Shown: positions 7,810 to 15,935 of the stretch, in pieces | Layout: the number at the start of each line of letters is the position of its first letter | Numbering within the stretch: the stretch's first letter is position 1 | The notes under the pieces: generated by a model | Told to the model about the DNA's origin: nothing | What the model saw: only the letters and a program-made list of their open reading frames with translations | Database searches by the model: none | Origin: Brachybacterium huguangmaarense | GTDB taxonomy: Bacteria; Actinomycetota; Actinomycetes; Actinomycetales; Dermabacteraceae | NCBI RefSeq assembly: GCF_025725725.1 | Contig: NZ_CP107020.1 | Span: 1,426,001 to 1,490,000, forward strand | Reading direction: 5' to 3' | Length of the DNA stretch: 64,000 nt | Translations under genes and position numbers: made by a program

Positions 7810-9222
7810 ATGTCCCATCCCGTGCAGATCAAGCTCACCGATCCCGGCGAGGGCCTCACCGAGGCCGAGATCATCGACGTCAAGGTCTCCGTGGGCGACA
7901 CGATCGAGATCAACCAGATCATCGTCGAGGTCGAGACCGCCAAGTCGGCCGTCGAGCTGCCCAGCCACGTCGCGGGCACCGTCACCCGCGTGCTCGTCGC
8001 GGTCGGCGACGAGGTCGAGGTGGGGGCGCCCCTGATCGAGGTCGACACCGACGGCGGCAGCGCGCTCGAGGCCGAGCCCGAACCCGAGCCCGCCGCGTCC
8101 GAGGCCGCGGCCGAGCCGGAGACGCCCTCGCTCCCCGAGGCCCCGGAGCAGTCCGAGGAGCCCGACGAGCCCAAGAACCTCGTCGGCTACGGCTCGCGGC
8201 CGGCCGCCTCCCGGCGCCGCCGCCGGCGCGGTGCGCAGGACGACGAGGACCAGCAGGTGCCGCTCGACCGCGTGCTCGCCAAGCCGCCCGTGCGCAAGCT
8301 CGCCCGCGACCTCGGGATCGCGCTCGCCGACGTGCTCGCGACCGGCCCCGGCGGCACGGTCACGCGCGACGACGTGCTCGCCGCCCAGCAGCGCGCGATC
8401 TCCGGCGACGAGGCCCGCGGCGGCGACTACTTCCCCGACGAGTCCCCGCAGGCGCCCGCCGGTCTCGACGCCTCGATGAAGACGAGCCGCCACCAGCCCT
8501 TCCACGGGGTCACGAGCGACGAGCGCACGACGCGCGTGCCGATCCGCTCCGTGCGCAAGCGCACCGCCGAGGCGATGGTGTCCTCGGCGTTCACGGCGCC
8601 CCACGTGACGGTGTTCAACGAGATCGACATGACGGCCACGATGGAGCTCGTCGCGCGGCTGCGGGCCGACCGCGAGTGGGCCGACGTGCACGTCTCCCCG
8701 CTCGTGATCGTCGCCAAGGCCCTGCTCGTCGCGATCCGCCGCAACCCCGAGGTCAACGCGTCGTGGGACGAGGCCGCCCAGGAGATCGTCTACAAGCACT
8801 TCGTGAACCTCGGGATCGCCGCCGCGACCCCGCGCGGGCTCATCGTGCCCAACATCAAGGACGCCCACCTGCTCACGCTGCGCGAGCTCGCCGAGCAGAT
8901 CAGCGAGCTCGCCCGCACCGCGCGCGCGGGCCGCACCTCCCTCTCGGCGACGCGCGAGGGCACGATCACGATCACCAACTTCGGGGTCTTCGGCATCGAC
9001 TCCGGCACCCCGATCCTCAACCCCGGGGAGTCGGTGATCCTGGGCCTGGGCGCCGTCAAGGAGAAGCCCTGGATGGTCGACGGGCAGATCGTGCCGCGCC
9101 GCATCGCCCAGCTCGCGCTGAGCTTCGACCACCGTCTCATCGACGGCGCGCTCGGCTCCGAGCTGCTGCGCGACATCTCCCGCGTGCTCGAGCAGCCCGA
9201 GATGGGGCTCGTGTGGGGCTGA
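7810..9222 (+). CDS. 2-oxoacid dehydrogenase E2 (dihydrolipoamide acyltransferase)
   Basis: The 470-residue protein contains one lipoyl domain (residues 1-80; lipoylation site K45 in VETAKSAVEL), an acidic Glu/Pro linker, a peripheral-subunit-binding domain (about 155-190; KPPVRKLARDLGI) and the acyltransferase core with DHRLIDG at 440-446. It transfers the acyl group from lipoate to CoA and forms the core of the complex. The C-terminal basic patch PAASRRRRRRGAQ before the binding domain is unusual and may aid subunit contact. The ATG is preceded by AGAAAGG. No E3 lies in the window, so E3 must come from elsewhere. Confidence 0.92.
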   Translation: MSHPVQIKLTDPGEGLTEAEIIDVKVSVGDTIEINQIIVEVETAKSAVELPSHVAGTVTRVLVAVGDEVEVGAPLIEVDTDGGSALEAEPEPEPAASEAAAEPETPSLPEAPEQSEEPDEPKNLVGYGSRPAASRRRRRRGAQDDEDQQVPLDRVLAKPPVRKLARDLGIALADVLATGPGGTVTRDDVLAAQQRAISGDEARGGDYFPDESPQAPAGLDASMKTSRHQPFHGVTSDERTTRVPIRSVRKRTAEAMVSSAFTAPHVTVFNEIDMTATMELVARLRADREWADVHVSPLVIVAKALLVAIRRNPEVNASWDEAAQEIVYKHFVNLGIAAATPRGLIVPNIKDAHLLTLRELAEQISELARTARAGRTSLSATREGTITITNFGVFGIDSGTPILNPGESVILGLGAVKEKPWMVDGQIVPRRIAQLALSFDHRLIDGALGSELLRDISRVLEQPEMGLVWG

Positions 9223-9238
9223 GCCGTACCCTGGTGCG

Positions 9239-9769
9239 GTGAGCCCTGCCCCGCTGCCCCGCCGTGACGATCCACGGATGCACACCGTGGAGATGGCGGC
9301 GCTGTCCCCGGCGGACCTCGGCGAGGACGGCGGCGCCCGCCGCCCCCGTCGCGCGCCGCTGACCACCCGGCAGACGGCCCTGCTCGTCGCCGGGGGCGGG
9401 GCCCTCGGCTCCGTGCTCCGCTTCGTGCTCGAGCTCGCCCTGCCCTCGACCATCACCCCCACCCTCGTCGAGATTCCGTGGGCCACCTGGCTGGCCAACG
9501 CGGTCGGCTGCCTGGGCGTCGGGCTCGTCTCCGGGCTGATCGAGGTGCACCCGCGCGCCCCCCGCTGGCTCGAGCCGTTCGTCGTGATCGGCCTGTGCGG
9601 CGCCTTCACCGCCGTCTCGACCGTCGTGCTGCAGGTCGGCGCCATGATCGGCGCGGACTTCCCGCTCGTGGGCCTCGAGTACGGGATGGCGACCGTCGTC
9701 GTCGCGCTCGGGGCCGTCGTGCTCGGCATCGCCGCGGGTCGCCTGCTGGGCAAGCGGGTGAGCGCATGA
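9239..9769 (+). CDS. crcB: CrcB/Fluc fluoride channel subunit (first of a pair)
   Basis: The 176-residue protein has four hydrophobic segments and the Fluc signatures GGALGSVLRFVL, WLANAVGCLGVGLVSG and GLCGAFTAVSTVV, the last holding the helix-break and phenylalanine/threonine track. Fluc proteins are dual-topology or heterodimeric fluoride exporters. The N-terminal extension of about 45 residues before the first helix is longer than usual. The GTG at 9239 is chosen because TACCCT (9227-9232) ends six bases earlier, the leaderless arrangement seen across the window. A shorter start at the ATG near 9280 is possible. It overlaps the second crcB by ATGA, so the two subunits are probably made together. 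Confidence 0.88.
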   Translation: MSPAPLPRRDDPRMHTVEMAALSPADLGEDGGARRPRRAPLTTRQTALLVAGGGALGSVLRFVLELALPSTITPTLVEIPWATWLANAVGCLGVGLVSGLIEVHPRAPRWLEPFVVIGLCGAFTAVSTVVLQVGAMIGADFPLVGLEYGMATVVVALGAVVLGIAAGRLLGKRVSA

Positions 9770-10155
9770 TTGTCGTGCACCTGCTCGCGGTCGCCGTGGG
9801 CGGCGCCGCCGGCACCCTCGCCCGCTGGGGCCTCACGGTGTTCTCCCGGCGCTCGCCGAGGATGCGGTCGACGCTCGGGGTCCCGTGGGCCACATTCGCG
9901 GCCAACGTGCTCGGCTGCTTCCTGCTCGGGATCTTCGTCACCGAGCTCGGCACGGCGGCCGGCGGGGTGGGCCGCACCGCCTACCTGCTCCTGGCCACCG
10001 GGTTCTGCGGGGGCCTGTCGATCCTGTCGACCTTCGCCCTCGAGGTCGTGAACCTCTCGCGCCACGGCACCGCAGTGATCGCCGTCGGCTACCTCATGCT
10101 GAGCGCCGGCACCGGGCTCGCCGCGCTGTGGGCCGGCCTGGCGCTCGCCTCATGA
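9766..10155 (+). CDS. crcB: CrcB/Fluc fluoride channel subunit (second of a pair)
   Basis: The 129-residue protein has four transmembrane segments with GGAAGTLARWGL, FAANVLGCFLLG and ATGFCGGLSILSTF, the last matching the canonical Fluc GFCGGxTTFSTF motif more closely than its partner does. The paired, unequal arrangement is typical of Gram-positive bacteria whose channel is a heterodimer of opposite-topology subunits. It starts inside the stop codon of the first crcB and its own stop overlaps the start of the CopD-CtaG gene by four bases. The three genes therefore form a tightly coupled transcript. Confidence 0.9.
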   Translation: MIVVHLLAVAVGGAAGTLARWGLTVFSRRSPRMRSTLGVPWATFAANVLGCFLLGIFVTELGTAAGGVGRTAYLLLATGFCGGLSILSTFALEVVNLSRHGTAVIAVGYLMLSAGTGLAALWAGLALAS

Positions 10156-11942
10156 CGTCCCGCCGCACGCGCGGGATCGCGACGACCGGCGTGGTCGTCG
10201 CGCTCGCCGTGCTCGCCCTGGTCTCCGTGCTCGCCGCCGACGCGGCGGGCGGGCCCGCCGCGACGATCCTCGCCGACGCGGGCGCGGCGGCGCGCCACGG
10301 CGGCCCCGTCGCCTCCCTCGTGGCCGACCTCGCCGGGGCCCTCGTGCTGGGCGGCGCCGTGCTCGGCGGCTGGGTGCTGGGCTCGACCGCCGACCGGACC
10401 CGCGCCCTGCTCGTCGTCGCGATCGCCGCGGGCGTGTGGACGCTCGCCCAGCTCGTGCTCATCGCGACCTCCTACGCCGTGGCCACGGGCCAGCCGATCG
10501 GCTCGGACCGCTTCGGCTCCGACCTCGGCGTCTATCTCACGACGGACCTGGGCGCGTGGCTGCTCGCGAGCCTCGTGCTCGCCGCCGTCACGACCGTCGT
10601 CGCCGTGAGCGGGAGCTCGCGCGCGACGGCGCGCGCGGTCACGGTCGCGGCGGGCGCAAGCCTCCTGGCCAAGGCGATGACGGGGCACGCGGCGGGCACG
10701 GCGAGCCACGAGACGGCGACCTCGACGATGCTCGTCCACCTGCTCGCCGTCGGCGTGTGGGTGGGCGGCCTGGCCGTGCTCCAGCTCCTGCCCGACGGCC
10801 CCCGCGACGACGCCGCCGTGGTCCGCGGCTACTCCCGCCTCGCCCTCGTGTGCTGGGCGGCCCTGTGGGCCAGCGGCGTCTGGGCGCTCGCCGTGCGCAT
10901 GAACGGGATCGGGGACGTGGTCACGAGCGCCTACGTGCAGCTCGCCCTCGTCAAGGCGCTCCTGCTCGCGCTGCTGGGCGGCGCCGGCGTCGTGCAGCGC
11001 CGCCTCCTGGCCGATGCGGCCGGCGCCCCCGGCGCGGAGGGCCGCCCGCTGGACCGTCACCTGTTCCGCCGTCTCGCGCTGCTCGAGCTCGCGCTCATGG
11101 GGCTCGCGGTCGCGCTCGCCGCCGCCATGAGCAGCTCCCCGCCGCCGGCCGCGGCGGCCACCGCCCCGGGCGACCTCGCCGAGCTGCTCACGGGCTACCC
11201 GCTGCCCGCCGCCCCCGGTCTCGGCGCCGTCGCGACGGCGTGGCGGCCCGACGTGTTCGCCCTCGCGGCCTGCTGCGCGATCGCGCTCGCCTGGTGGTGG
11301 CCGACCGCACCGCGCCGCGCGCGGCCGCGCACGATCCTGCTCGTGGTCGCGCTGATCGCGGCCCTCGTCGTCCAGTGCGGGCCGCTCGCCGTCTACGGCA
11401 AGGTCCTGTTCTCGGCGCACCTGGCCCAGCACGTGCTGCTGCTGACGGTGGTGGGGCCGCTGCTCGGCGCGGCCTGGTCCTGGCGCCCGCCGCGGCGCGC
11501 GGGGGTGCTCGTCGCGGCCCTCGCCGTGGTGCTCGCGGGCGCCGCCTACGTGACGCCGCTCGTGCGCCTCACCCTCGACTCCCACGTCGCCCACCTCGCG
11601 CTCGTGGTCGGCGCGACGGCGTGCGGCGTGCTCGTCGGCGCCGCGATCGCGGCGGACCGCCGGGCCGCGCCCGCGGCCGGGATCGTGCTGGTCGCGGGCG
11701 GTCTCGTGCTCGCCCTCGGGGACCGCGTCGTCGCCCCCTCGTGGTTCGGCGCGACGGGCAGGCCGTGGCTCGCCGACGCGCTCGCCGATCAGCAGCGCGC
11801 CGGCTGGGCGCTCGTGGCGTGGGCGGTCGTCTGGACGTCCGCCGCGGCCCTCGCTCAGGCGCGGTCGGCGCGGTCCTCGAACAGCGAGCGCACGGTGCGC
11901 AGGCGCGCGAGCAGGTCCTCGCGGTCCGCGAACGGCAGCTGA
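10152..11942 (+). CDS. CopD-CtaG fusion membrane protein (copper resistance D / cytochrome oxidase assembly)
   Basis: The 596-residue protein has roughly fourteen hydrophobic segments. The N-terminal half (to about residue 320) is CopD-like, with HAAGTASHETAT, STMLVHLLAVGVWVGGL and conserved histidines. The C-terminal half (about 350-580) is of the caa3-type CtaG family, with SAHLAQHVLLLTVVGPLL and LTLDSHVAHLA. Such fusions are common in actinobacteria and are thought to handle copper at the membrane for oxidase assembly. The last ~30 residues are a basic, low-complexity tail lying antisense to the C-terminus of the monooxygenase gene, a convergent overlap of 88 bp. It is translationally coupled to the crcB pair. 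Confidence 0.85.
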   Translation: MTSRRTRGIATTGVVVALAVLALVSVLAADAAGGPAATILADAGAAARHGGPVASLVADLAGALVLGGAVLGGWVLGSTADRTRALLVVAIAAGVWTLAQLVLIATSYAVATGQPIGSDRFGSDLGVYLTTDLGAWLLASLVLAAVTTVVAVSGSSRATARAVTVAAGASLLAKAMTGHAAGTASHETATSTMLVHLLAVGVWVGGLAVLQLLPDGPRDDAAVVRGYSRLALVCWAALWASGVWALAVRMNGIGDVVTSAYVQLALVKALLLALLGGAGVVQRRLLADAAGAPGAEGRPLDRHLFRRLALLELALMGLAVALAAAMSSSPPPAAAATAPGDLAELLTGYPLPAAPGLGAVATAWRPDVFALAACCAIALAWWWPTAPRRARPRTILLVVALIAALVVQCGPLAVYGKVLFSAHLAQHVLLLTVVGPLLGAAWSWRPPRRAGVLVAALAVVLAGAAYVTPLVRLTLDSHVAHLALVVGATACGVLVGAAIAADRRAAPAAGIVLVAGGLVLALGDRVVAPSWFGATGRPWLADALADQQRAGWALVAWAVVWTSAAALAQARSARSSNSERTVRRRASRSSRSANGS

Positions 11943-13288
11943 CCCGGCTCGGTCACCCGGGGGGGCAGGGCGCGGCGGCGCGCCGCGCCCTGGACCTGGT
12001 CGAGGCGCTCGGCGATCCGGCCCCGCCACCCCTCGGACCGCTCGGAGGCCGGCCGCACGGGCACCGCGTCGTCGCTCCCGCGGCGCAGACGCCGGAAGCC
12101 CTCGGCCGCGGCGTCGCCGTCGACCGCGGCGCGCAGGAACAGCGCCGCGAGGTCGGCCTGCTGGGCGAGCACGGGCCAGATCCCGCCCGTGACGCGCACC
12201 TGGCCGAGCACCGCGAGGTCGTCGCGACCGCGCGGGAAGGCGCCCAGGAAGAGGTCCGGGGCCCCCGAGGCGGTGCGCGGCACGACGCCCTCGCCGAGCG
12301 CGTCGACGCCGTCCTCGTAGCCGGTCGCGAGCACGATCACCGACGGCGCCCACGTGCGGCCGTCGGCGAAGGCGACCGTGCCGTCGTCGTCGAGGGAGGT
12401 CACGTCGGGCATCGGGGCGATGCGGCCCTCGCGGATGCGGCCGATCACGTCGTCGGAGACGATCACGCGGTCCTCGAGCAGGCCGGCCGCAGGGCGCGGC
12501 AGGCCCACGGCGGCGGGATCGCCCGCGACGCGCCGCACGACGGTCTCGGCGACCTTCTCGTTGAGCGCGCCGAGCACGGCGGGCTCGCGCGAGGCCGCGA
12601 CGTCGCCGGGCGTGCCCGCGATCGTGCGGGGAACGATCCAGTGCCCGGTGCGCACCGACCAGCGCACCTCGAGGGCGCGCGAGGCGGCGTCGACGGCGAT
12701 GTCGGCGGCGGACTGGCCCGAGCCGACCACGAGGACGGAGCGCCCCTCGAGGCCCTCGGGGCCGTGCCAGTCACGCGCGTGCACGAGCCGGACGTCGCCC
12801 GTCGGCTCACGGTCGCGGGCCCAGCCGGGCAGGTGCGGGCGGGAGCTCGTGCCGGTCGCGGCGATCACCGCGCGGTACACGCCGATCTGCCCGGTGGAGA
12901 GCTCCACCTGCCACACGCCGTCGTCGAAGGGCACGGCGCGGCGCACGGTCGTGCCGGGCTGGAAGTGCTCCGTCAGGTGGTGCCGCGCGGCATAGGCGCG
13001 CAGGTACTTGGTGAGCTGCTCGGGGCTCGGGAAGGCGGGGAACGAGGCCGGCATGACGAGGTCCTCGAACTGGGTGAGCTCCTTCGAGGACAGCGGGTGC
13101 ATGCCCTCCCACACGGGGGAGCCCTCCTCCCCGTTCCAGATCCCGCCCACGTCATGGCCCGCGTCGACCAGGTCGAAGGGCAGGCCCACGGACCGCAGCG
13201 CGGCGGCGGCGGCCAGCCCGGCGGGTCCCGCGCCGATGACGAGCACCTTCTCGCGCGTGGGGACGGAGTCGTCGCGGTGATCGGACAT
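11855..13288 (-). CDS. FAD-dependent monooxygenase-like NAD(P)-binding oxidoreductase
   Basis: The 477-residue protein has an N-terminal FAD motif VLVIGAGPAGLAAAAAL, a WNGEEGSPVW substrate-side segment, a second dinucleotide motif VLVVGSGQSAADIAVD around residue 190 and an ATGYEDG motif near 320. This is the two-dinucleotide-fold layout of flavin-containing and Baeyer-Villiger-type monooxygenases, and of their disulfide-reductase relatives. The full FxGxxxHxxxW/F monooxygenase fingerprint is not clear: only VHARDWHG is seen before the second motif. Oxygenase activity is therefore an inference. A strong TACAAT -10 lies upstream on the same strand at 13329-13324. It converges on CopD-CtaG. Confidence 0.8.
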   Translation of the reverse strand: MSDHRDDSVPTREKVLVIGAGPAGLAAAAALRSVGLPFDLVDAGHDVGGIWNGEEGSPVWEGMHPLSSKELTQFEDLVMPASFPAFPSPEQLTKYLRAYAARHHLTEHFQPGTTVRRAVPFDDGVWQVELSTGQIGVYRAVIAATGTSSRPHLPGWARDREPTGDVRLVHARDWHGPEGLEGRSVLVVGSGQSAADIAVDAASRALEVRWSVRTGHWIVPRTIAGTPGDVAASREPAVLGALNEKVAETVVRRVAGDPAAVGLPRPAAGLLEDRVIVSDDVIGRIREGRIAPMPDVTSLDDDGTVAFADGRTWAPSVIVLATGYEDGVDALGEGVVPRTASGAPDLFLGAFPRGRDDLAVLGQVRVTGGIWPVLAQQADLAALFLRAAVDGDAAAEGFRRLRRGSDDAVPVRPASERSEGWRGRIAERLDQVQGAARRRALPPRVTEPGQLPFADREDLLARLRTVRSLFEDRADRA

Positions 13289-13323
13289 GGAGGGGCCTTC
13301 CGGACGGGGTCGCAGACCCGTTG

Positions 13324-13329
13324 ATTGTA
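13324..13329 (-). promoter_or_regulatory. -10 box for the monooxygenase gene
   Basis: Read on the minus strand the bases are TACAAT, a near-perfect -10 element, 35 bases before the monooxygenase ATG at 13288. A GGAAGG ribosome-binding site lies between them. No convincing -35 is seen, as is usual in this window. Confidence 0.5.
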
Positions 13330-13339
13330 CGGTCCGCGC

Positions 13340-14305
13340 TCAGGCCGCGCGGCCCCCGGCGAGCAGCCACGCGCCCTCGATCCCCGAGGGCGCGATCGCG
13401 ATCGCGGGGTGGCCGGCGGCCTCGAAGCCGCAGATCAGCTCGTCGCGGATGGGGCCGCCGCTGCACAGCACGGAGCCCGCGAGCACGAGCGGCAGCTCCG
13501 CGCCCGGGTCCAGACGCCGCACGTTCTGGCTCAGGGCGCGGATGGCCCGGTCGAGGATCTTCCGGGAGACCGGGTCGGGCAGGGTCTGGCCGGGCAGCGG
13601 GGCGAAGCGTCCCCACTGGGCGGGGGTGAGGCCGTCGAGGGCGCGGATGAGGTCCTGGCGCACGTCGCCCGTCGGGGTGTCGATCCCGTCGCGCAGCTCG
13701 AGGTCGAGCACGTCGCCGAGGGCCTCGGTGAGGGCGGTGCGCGGGCGCCGTCCGTCGATGTCGGCCGCGACCGCCTCGAGCACGTGACGCCCCAGCCACA
13801 CGGCCGAGCCGATGTCCCCGAGCAGCCAGCCCATGCCGTCGACGCGCCGCACCAGACGACCGCCCTCGAAGCGGGCCGCCACGGCGCCCGTGCCCGACAG
13901 CAGCAGCACGCCGTCCTCGCCGACGTCGCCGGAGCGGAAGGCCGCGTGCTGGTCGTCGGTCACCTCGACGCGCTCGGGCGCGATGCCCAGCGGTGCGAGC
14001 AGCGCGCGCACCGCGTCGGTGATCTCCGCGTGGCGGGCGGGACCAGCACCGGAGACGGCGAGCACGGCGCGGCCGACGTCGGCGCCGTGGCGGCCCGCGA
14101 GGGCCGTCCGGATCGTCGAGACGAGGGAGGAGAGCGCGTCGGGCCCGCTCGAGCGGATGTTGCAGCCGGGCCCGAGGACCGGCTCGGGCACGGGGCCGAC
14201 GGGACCCAGCGCGATCCGGCTCGAGGTGCCGCCGATGTCGGCGGCCAGGACCAGGGCGCCCGGCCCGGTCACCGGCGGGGGACCTGGATTCGCGGCGTCG
14301 TTCAC
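13340..14305 (-). CDS. BadF/BadG/NagK-type amino-sugar kinase (probable GlcNAc/MurNAc kinase)
   Basis: The 321-residue protein is an ASKHA-fold kinase. LVLAADIGGTSSRIAL is the phosphate-1 loop, LLLSGTGAVAARFEG and GWLLGDIGSAVWLGR are typical of the BadF/N-acetylglucosamine kinase family, and LVLAGSVLCSGG is the adenosine loop region. It should phosphorylate GlcNAc or MurNAc at O6 in the cytosol. It is transcribed divergently from the GH3-MurQ-regulator genes, so MurNAc 6-phosphate feeding MurQ is the natural inference. The start is a GTG at 14305. The 81-bp divergent region contains a 20-bp imperfect palindrome. Confidence 0.85.
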   Translation of the reverse strand: MNDAANPGPPPVTGPGALVLAADIGGTSSRIALGPVGPVPEPVLGPGCNIRSSGPDALSSLVSTIRTALAGRHGADVGRAVLAVSGAGPARHAEITDAVRALLAPLGIAPERVEVTDDQHAAFRSGDVGEDGVLLLSGTGAVAARFEGGRLVRRVDGMGWLLGDIGSAVWLGRHVLEAVAADIDGRRPRTALTEALGDVLDLELRDGIDTPTGDVRQDLIRALDGLTPAQWGRFAPLPGQTLPDPVSRKILDRAIRALSQNVRRLDPGAELPLVLAGSVLCSGGPIRDELICGFEAAGHPAIAIAPSGIEGAWLLAGGRAA

Positions 14306-14333
14306 AACGCCCCCTTTGTCGTGGTAACTTCAC

Positions 14334-14353
14334 TCGACCAACAGGTGGATCGA
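14334..14353. promoter_or_regulatory. Imperfect palindrome in the divergent amino-sugar promoter region
   Basis: Bases 14334-14353 begin TCGACCA and end TGGATCGA. Compared with its own reverse complement, 14 of 20 positions match. It sits midway between the kinase start and the GH3 start, where a shared operator is expected. The RpiR/MurR-type regulator encoded at 16904 is the obvious candidate to bind here. Confidence 0.4.
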
Positions 14354-14386
14354 AGGCACTTTCATCCTTCGCCCTGAGGAGCTCTC

Positions 14387-15880
14387 ATGATCGCACGTCG
14401 GGTGCGGGACGCCGGATCCGCATCCGCCTGGGACGCCGACGCCCTCGGCGTGCTGCTCGCGTCCTTCGAGGGGCCCGAGGTGCCCGCCTGGCTCGGGGCC
14501 CCGCTGCGCGAGGGCCTCGGCGGCGTGGTCCTGTTCGGCTCGAACACCCCCGACCCCGCGGCGTGCCGTGACCTGGCACGCTCCCTGCACGCGATCGCCC
14601 CCGACCTGCTCGTCGCGATCGACGAGGAGGGCGGCGACGTCACCCGGCTGCAGGCGCGCACCGGCTCCTCGCTGCCGACGGCGTGCGCGCTCGGGAGGAT
14701 CGACGACGTCGACCTGACCCGTCGGGTGGGCCGGACCCTCGGCGACCTGCTCGCCGCGTGCGACGTGGACCTCGACCTCGCCCCCGTGCTCGACGTCTCG
14801 ACCGACCCGCGCAACCCCGTCATCGGCACCCGCTCCTTCGGCGACGACCCCGACCTCGTGTCCCGCCACGCACGGGCGCTCACGAGCGGGCTGCGCGAGG
14901 CCGGCGTCGGCGCGTGCGGCAAGCACTTCCCGGGCCACGGCGCGACCCACGTCGACTCCCACACCGCCCTGCCCCGCATCGACCTGCCCGCCGACGAGCT
15001 GCGCCGCGAGCACCTCGAGCCGTGGGCGCTCGCCCCGTGGCTCGACGCCGTCATGACCGGCCACCTGCTCGTGCCGGCCCTGGGGGAGGGCCCGGCCTCG
15101 ATCTCGCCCTGGTCGCGTCCGCTGCTCGACGAGGTCTCGGGCTCGGGCGGGTACAGCGGGCTCGTGGTCACCGACGCCCTCGACATGGCGGCGGTCGCCG
15201 CCGACCCGGGCCCGCTCGAGGCCCCCGTGCGGGCCATCGAGGCGGGCGCGCACCTGCTGTGCCTCGGACGCGCGGGCAGCCGCGACGGCCAGGAGATGCT
15301 GCGCGAGGCGCACGGGGCGATCACGGGCGCCGTCGCGAGCGGTCGCCTCGACCGCGAGGTCCTGCACCGGCGCGCCGTCGAAGCCCGGCGGGACGTGCGC
15401 TTCCTGCGCACACGCCGCACGGCCGTCCCGGCACCCTCGTGCGAGGAGGCCCTCGAGGGCGCCCGCCGGATCGGCGCCCTCGCCGCCGCCCGTGCCGTCG
15501 AGCTGCGCCGGGCCGTGCTCGTCGGGCCGCGGGTGAGCGTGGTCGACGCCCGGGCCCGCCCCGACCACGCCGCGGGCCCGCGTCCCGAGGTGCTCGTCTC
15601 GGAGCTGCGCTCGCGCGGCTACGACGCCGCCGCGGCGCACGACGCGCACGACGTCGCGACCGCCGACACGGCCCTCGTCCTGACCCGCCTGCCCCGCGCC
15701 GACGCCGACGAGGCGCGGGCGCTCGCGGCGGTCCTCGCCGACCGTCCCGACGCGATCGTCGTGCACACGGGCGTGCCCGGCGCGGCGCCCGACTGCGAGC
15801 GTCGCGTGCTCGCCCTCGGCGGCGGCCCGGCGATGCTCGGCGCCGCCGTCGATGCGATGATCCGGGCCGGCACCCGGTGA
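14387..15880 (+). CDS. Glycoside hydrolase family 3 beta-N-acetylhexosaminidase (NagZ-like)
   Basis: The 497-residue protein is a GH3 enzyme of the NagZ group. It shows IDEEGGDVTRL, NPVIGTRSFGDDP, the KHFPGHGATHVDSH loop with the Asp-His acid/base dyad, and the nucleophile region VVTDALDMAAV. It removes terminal GlcNAc (or GlcNAc-anhydroMurNAc) from muropeptides or chitin oligomers. No signal peptide or lipobox is present, so it should act in the cytoplasm on imported sugars. A C-terminal extension of about 150 residues follows the catalytic barrel, as in two-domain Gram-positive NagZ. A GAGGAG site lies six bases before the ATG. MurQ follows 55 bp later. Confidence 0.88.
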   Translation: MIARRVRDAGSASAWDADALGVLLASFEGPEVPAWLGAPLREGLGGVVLFGSNTPDPAACRDLARSLHAIAPDLLVAIDEEGGDVTRLQARTGSSLPTACALGRIDDVDLTRRVGRTLGDLLAACDVDLDLAPVLDVSTDPRNPVIGTRSFGDDPDLVSRHARALTSGLREAGVGACGKHFPGHGATHVDSHTALPRIDLPADELRREHLEPWALAPWLDAVMTGHLLVPALGEGPASISPWSRPLLDEVSGSGGYSGLVVTDALDMAAVAADPGPLEAPVRAIEAGAHLLCLGRAGSRDGQEMLREAHGAITGAVASGRLDREVLHRRAVEARRDVRFLRTRRTAVPAPSCEEALEGARRIGALAAARAVELRRAVLVGPRVSVVDARARPDHAAGPRPEVLVSELRSRGYDAAAAHDAHDVATADTALVLTRLPRADADEARALAAVLADRPDAIVVHTGVPGAAPDCERRVLALGGGPAMLGAAVDAMIRAGTR

Positions 15881-15935
15881 CCCGCGCGCACGCCCCGGCA
15901 GCCCCTCTCCTCTCCACCGACCCCCAGGAGCATCC

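Noticed and set aside
9160..9240. Fluoride riboswitch before crcB.
   Set aside because: The start is six bases after the -10 box, leaving no room for a leader RNA.
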